Below the pieces are notes generated by a model. It saw only the letters and a list, made by a program, of their open reading frames with translations, did not search any database and was not told the DNA's origin. A stretch of 64,000 nucleotides of DNA from Rhizobiaceae bacterium (GTDB lineage Bacteria; Pseudomonadota; Alphaproteobacteria; Rhizobiales; Rhizobiaceae): positions 434,001-498,000 of the forward strand of contig JACVCH010000001.1 of assembly GCA_016742175.1 (NCBI GenBank), in the 5' to 3' direction. Positions 60,864 through 64,000 of the stretch are shown here, piece after piece. The stretch's first letter is position 1. Each line of letters opens with the position of its first letter. The translations under genes and the position numbers were made by a program.

Positions 60864-62184
60864 AATGTCTCTTCTGCTTGCCGGGGCGTTGATGGGCGCG
60901 TCCGCGATGAGCCTCGTCCATGGCGGTGCCGGGACGGCGGCGAACGCGGCCGGGTCCGAGACCTACCGGCAACTGGCGATCTTCGGAGACATCTTCGAGC
61001 GCGTGCGCGCGCAGTATGTGACCGAGCCCGAGGATGCCAAGCTGATCGAGAGCGCGATCAACGGCATGCTGACCTCGCTCGATCCGCACTCCTCCTATCT
61101 GACGCCCGACGCGGCGCAGGACATGCGCGTGCAGACGCGCGGCGAGTTCGGCGGCCTCGGCATCGAAGTGACGATGGAAAACGACCTCGTGAAGGTCATC
61201 TCGCCGATCGAGGACACGCCCGCGGCGCGGGCTGGCGTCCTTGCAGGCGACTTCATCACCGCCATCGACGGCGAGGAAGTGCGCGGCCTGACGCTCGCCG
61301 ACGCCGTCGACAAGATGCGCGGCAAGGTCGACACCTCGATCGAACTGACCATCATGCGCGAAGGCGCGGCCGAGCCGATCAAGATCGAGATCGTGCGCGA
61401 CATCATCAAGGTGCGCGCCGTGCGCCACCGGGTCGAGGACGATATCGGCTACATCAAGATCAACTCCTTCACCGAGAAGACGCAGGACGACCTCAACGCG
61501 GCGATCGAGGCCATCAAGGCCGAGATTCCGGACGAGGAACTCAAGGGCTACGTGCTCGACCTGCGCCTCAACCCCGGCGGACTGCTCGACCAGTCGGTGA
61601 GCGTGACGGACACCTTCCTCGACCGCGGCGAGATCGTCTCGACGCGCGGCCGCGAGGCGTCCAACGTGACGCGCTTCGATTCCCGTCCGGGCGATGCGAT
61701 CGACGGCAAGCCGCTGATCGTGCTCGTCAATGGCGGGTCGGCGAGCGCCTCCGAGATCGTCGCCGGCGCGCTGCAGGACCACCGCCGCGCGACTGTCGTC
61801 GGCTCGCAGTCCTTCGGCAAGGGCTCGGTCCAGACGATCATCCCGCTCGGCGAGAGCGGCGCGCTGCGGCTGACCACGGCGCTCTACTACACGCCGGCCG
61901 GAACCTCGATCCAGGGCAAGGGCATCACGCCGGACATCACGGTCGACCAGCCGCTGCCCGAGGAATTGAAGAGCGCAGCCGCCGATGCCGCGCGCGGCGA
62001 ATCCTCGCTGCCCGGCCACATCCGCGGCGCCGAGGAAGGCGAAGAGGGTTCGGGCTCGTCGGCCTATGTGCCGCCGGAGCCGGAAGACGACATCCAGCTC
62101 AACTACGCCTACGACCTGATCCGCGGCGAAAAGACGGACCCGGCGTTCCCGCCCAATCCGGATCGCGCCGTCCTTCAGCAGTAA
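60853..62184 (+). CDS. ctpA: carboxyl-terminal processing protease CtpA (S41)
   Basis: A 443-residue exported serine protease. An N-terminal hydrophobic segment (LLLAGALMGASAMSLV) is followed by a PDZ domain at about 85-165 (GLGIEVTMENDLVKVISPIE). The S41 catalytic core has VLVNGGSASASEIVAGAL with the catalytic serine near residue 300 and VVGSQSFGKGSVQT with the lysine near 325. It processes periplasmic or envelope proteins. The ATG at 60853 follows AAGGACAGG. It overlaps envC and is followed by a strong terminator. Confidence 0.94.
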   Translation: MIRRMSLLLAGALMGASAMSLVHGGAGTAANAAGSETYRQLAIFGDIFERVRAQYVTEPEDAKLIESAINGMLTSLDPHSSYLTPDAAQDMRVQTRGEFGGLGIEVTMENDLVKVISPIEDTPAARAGVLAGDFITAIDGEEVRGLTLADAVDKMRGKVDTSIELTIMREGAAEPIKIEIVRDIIKVRAVRHRVEDDIGYIKINSFTEKTQDDLNAAIEAIKAEIPDEELKGYVLDLRLNPGGLLDQSVSVTDTFLDRGEIVSTRGREASNVTRFDSRPGDAIDGKPLIVLVNGGSASASEIVAGALQDHRRATVVGSQSFGKGSVQTIIPLGESGALRLTTALYYTPAGTSIQGKGITPDITVDQPLPEELKSAAADAARGESSLPGHIRGAEEGEEGSGSSAYVPPEPEDDIQLNYAYDLIRGEKTDPAFPPNPDRAVLQQ

Positions 62185-62203
62185 GGGCGACCTGCAGGAA
62201 ACT

Positions 62204-62233
62204 GGCCGGCGAAGGCGACTTCGCCGGCCTTTT
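62204..62233 (+). terminator. intrinsic terminator after ctpA
   Basis: A perfect 11-base stem (GGCCGGCGAAG with CTTCGCCGGCC) with a GCGA tetraloop is followed by TTTT. It lies 19 bases after the ctpA stop and 59 bases before the next gene. Confidence 0.88.
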
Positions 62234-62292
62234 GCATATTCGGGGGGAATGCACGATTCTCCGCGGTGTGATTCGGGGCACGAGGGCGCGCG

Positions 62293-63423
62293 GTGCTGGA
62301 CTTTGGCGACAGGGAGATCGACCGGCCGATCGGACAGGCGCCGCGCGGACGCCAGCCGCGCGACCGCCGCACGCTCGTTGCGACCGCCATCGGCGCGGTC
62401 GCACTCTTCGGTCTTTCCGTTCTTGCTACGCTTCACGATGACGGGCTGCGCTCGCCGCCGCCCTTCGTCGTCGCGACGCCCGAACCCGAACCTCCAGCGG
62501 CGCCCACCGATGCGCGGCGGCCAGCCGGGCCATCGATCACCCGCGTCGAGCCGCGCGAGGAGACGGACAGCCCGAGCATCGTCACCATTCGCGATCCATC
62601 GGGCCTGTCGCGCAGCGCTGCGACCGCGCATCTGCCGGACCCGGACCTGATCGAGCAATCCGACTACGGACCGCTGCCGCAGCGTTCCGCGGACGGCCGC
62701 CGCCCGTTCGACGCCTATGCGCGGCCGTGGTCGGGCGCGCGCGGTGCGCGCGTCGCCATCGTCGTCGGCGGGCTCGGCCTGTCGCAGACGGGCACGCAGC
62801 GCGCGATCGAGGTGCTGCCCGCCGAAGTCACGCTCGCCTTTGCGCCGGCCGGCAACAGCCTCGACCGCTGGATGCAGACGGCGCGCCGCAAGGGCCACGA
62901 ACTCCTGATGCAGGTTCCGCTCGAGCCGTTCGACTATCCCAATGTCGATCCCGGACGCGGCACGCTGACGGTCGACGCCGACCCGATGGCGCTTCGCGAG
63001 GACCTCTACTGGTCGCTCGGGCGCATGACCAACTACACCGGCATCATGAACTATATGGGCGGCCGCTTCGTCGCGGATGCCGACGCGATGCAGGCGCTGA
63101 TGGCCGAGCTTGCCGGTCGCGGCCTCGGCTATCTCGACGATGGTTCCTCGGCGCGCAGCGTCGCCGACGTCCAGGCGGCGTCGGCGGGCGTGCCCTTCGC
63201 CGCCGCCGCCGTCGCCATCGACACGGTGCGCGAGCGCGGCGACATCTTGAAGAAGCTCGACGAGGCCGAGCGCGTCGCGCGGGCGACCGGATCGGCCATC
63301 GCGGTCGGCGCCGGCTTCGACGTGACGGTGGACGCGGTGACGGCGTGGATCACGGAGGCGCGGTTGCGCGGCGTCGAGATCGTGGGCTATTCCGCTCTCG
63401 CCAACGATCCGGAACGCAGATAG
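62293..63423 (+). CDS. divergent polysaccharide deacetylase family protein (YibQ-like)
   Basis: A 376-residue protein. A cytoplasmic basic start is followed by one hydrophobic helix (residues about 33-50), then a proline-rich linker (about 55-140). The C-terminal deacetylase-like domain shows [22 protein letters not shown] near 155, [16 protein letters not shown] near 180, and [18 protein letters not shown] near 205. Conventional NodB metal ligands are not obvious, as usual in the 'divergent' family. The start is a GTG at 62293. It is probably coupled to rppH, 11 bases downstream. Confidence 0.87.
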   Translation: MLDFGDREIDRPIGQAPRGRQPRDRRTLVATAIGAVALFGLSVLATLHDDGLRSPPPFVVATPEPEPPAAPTDARRPAGPSITRVEPREETDSPSIVTIRDPSGLSRSAATAHLPDPDLIEQSDYGPLPQRSADGRRPFDAYARPWSGARGARVAIVVGGLGLSQTGTQRAIEVLPAEVTLAFAPAGNSLDRWMQTARRKGHELLMQVPLEPFDYPNVDPGRGTLTVDADPMALREDLYWSLGRMTNYTGIMNYMGGRFVADADAMQALMAELAGRGLGYLDDGSSARSVADVQAASAGVPFAAAAVAIDTVRERGDILKKLDEAERVARATGSAIAVGAGFDVTVDAVTAWITEARLRGVEIVGYSALANDPERR

Positions 63424-63433
63424 GCATCGACGC

Positions 63434-63949
63434 ATGAGCGAACGACTTCCCTACCGGCCCTGTGTCGGCATCATGGTCCTGAACCGCGACGGTCTCGTCT
63501 GGGTCGGCCGGCGGATCGCCGAGCCCGATGGCGAGATGGCCGGCGCGGCGCAACTGTGGCAGATGCCGCAGGGCGGGATCGACGCCGGCGAGGACCCGCT
63601 GGAGGCCGCGCGCCGCGAACTCTACGAGGAAACCGGCATGAAGACGGTGTCGCTGATCGAGGCGGCGCCCGACTGGATCAATTACGATCTGCCGCCGCAC
63701 CTCCTCGGCATCGCGCTCAAGGGCCGGTTCTGCGGCCAGACGCAGCGCTGGTTCGCCTTCCGCTTCGAAGGCGCGGACGACGAGATCGCCATCGACCCGC
63801 CGCCGGGCGGCCACACGGCCGAGTTCGACGCGTGGGACTGGAAGCCCATGGCCGAGCTGCCGGACCTCATCGTGCCGTTCAAGCGCGGCGTCTACCAGGC
63901 CGTCGTCGACGCCTTCGGCCATCTGGCCTCCAGCCGGCCCGCCGCATGA
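63434..63949 (+). CDS. rppH: RNA pyrophosphohydrolase RppH
   Basis: A 171-residue Nudix hydrolase that removes pyrophosphate from mRNA 5' ends and triggers decay. The opening [19 protein letters not shown] is typical, and the Nudix box runs [20 protein letters not shown] through the catalytic glutamates. C-terminal [20 protein letters not shown] matches RppH. It follows the deacetylase gene by ten bases and overlaps the next gene by four. Confidence 0.94.
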   Translation: MSERLPYRPCVGIMVLNRDGLVWVGRRIAEPDGEMAGAAQLWQMPQGGIDAGEDPLEAARRELYEETGMKTVSLIEAAPDWINYDLPPHLLGIALKGRFCGQTQRWFAFRFEGADDEIAIDPPPGGHTAEFDAWDWKPMAELPDLIVPFKRGVYQAVVDAFGHLASSRPAA

Positions 63950-64000
63950 CGTTTTCGCTCATCGCCCGATGCCCGCGCACCGGCCAGTTCGGCATCGGCG
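63946..64000 (+). CDS. DUF1028-family protein, start only
   Basis: The window ends 18 codons into this frame. The N-terminus [18 protein letters not shown] is the signature start of the DUF1028 family, Ntn-hydrolase-like proteins of unknown or peptidase-like role. The ATG overlaps the rppH stop (ATGA), so it is translationally coupled. Nothing more can be said from this fragment. Confidence 0.7.
   Translation, partial: MTFSLIARCPRTGQFGIG

Noticed and set aside
60685-63435. A 916-codon open frame on the minus strand opposite ctpA and the deacetylase
   Set aside because: The plus-strand genes show clear protease and deacetylase motifs; the antisense translation has none.

Overview
The window looks like chromosomal DNA of a GC-rich alphaproteobacterium of the order Hyphomicrobiales (Rhizobiales), most likely Rhizobiaceae or Phyllobacteriaceae. 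The main reasons are a succinoglycan-type exo cluster, a phn/C-P lyase cluster of rhizobial layout, a minCDE operon with a CtrA box, the obgE-proB-proA-nadD-rsfS-rlmH-envC-ctpA gene order, and five copies of a palindromic intergenic repeat resembling rhizobial RIME elements. No plasmid, phage or transposase gene was seen. Gene density is high and many genes overlap by 1-4 bases.

Layout. 1-5607: a catabolic-looking locus with a NitT/TauT-type ABC transporter, an FAD oxidoreductase cut by the left edge, a GntR regulator and a divergent shikimate-dehydrogenase paralogue. 5609-18392: a phosphonate locus on the minus strand: phnG-H-I-J-K-L plus a hexapeptide acyltransferase; phnD-C-E1-E2; and a 2H-phosphoesterase-like gene with phnM-phnN. 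The regulator phnF is divergent. Pho-box-like sites precede each minus-strand block. No phnP is visible, and the 2H protein is a candidate replacement. 18482-25606: a RraA/LigK-like aldolase, a TRAP transporter with an embedded cupin, a carbamoylase-type amidohydrolase, an ornithine-cyclodeaminase-family reductase and a convergent LysR regulator. 25736-27912: minC-minD-minE, a small unknown gene and a CtrA box. 28078-29639: a triple tandem hairpin repeat and a succinate-semialdehyde-type dehydrogenase. 29790-30509: a Pho-box-preceded unknown membrane protein.

30506-50529: a nearly complete succinoglycan set. It holds exoQ-F-Y, divergent exoX, exoU, exoV, exoW, exoT, exoK-L-A-M-O-N-P, a PP2A-like phosphatase, exoH and galE/exoB. 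ExoN and ExoB supply UDP-sugars, and ExoY/F start the lipid-linked repeat. ExoA, L, M, O, U and W extend it, ExoH and ExoV decorate it, ExoT flips it, and ExoP/Q/F polymerise and export it. ExoK trims the polymer and ExoX restrains ExoY. No exoZ or exoI was found. A shared 15-base motif (YGCANYGCARCATNW) lies upstream of exoY, exoX and exoK.

50549-64000: housekeeping genes. These are tRNA-Ser(CGA), rplU, rpmA, a GNAT acetyltransferase, an EEP-family hydrolase, obgE, proBA, nadD, rsfS, rlmH, envC, ctpA, a divergent polysaccharide deacetylase, rppH and the first codons of a DUF1028 gene. A long imperfect palindrome (52785-52931) fills the gap between two convergent genes.

All calls rest on reading the translated sequences and on recalled family knowledge; no database search was run.
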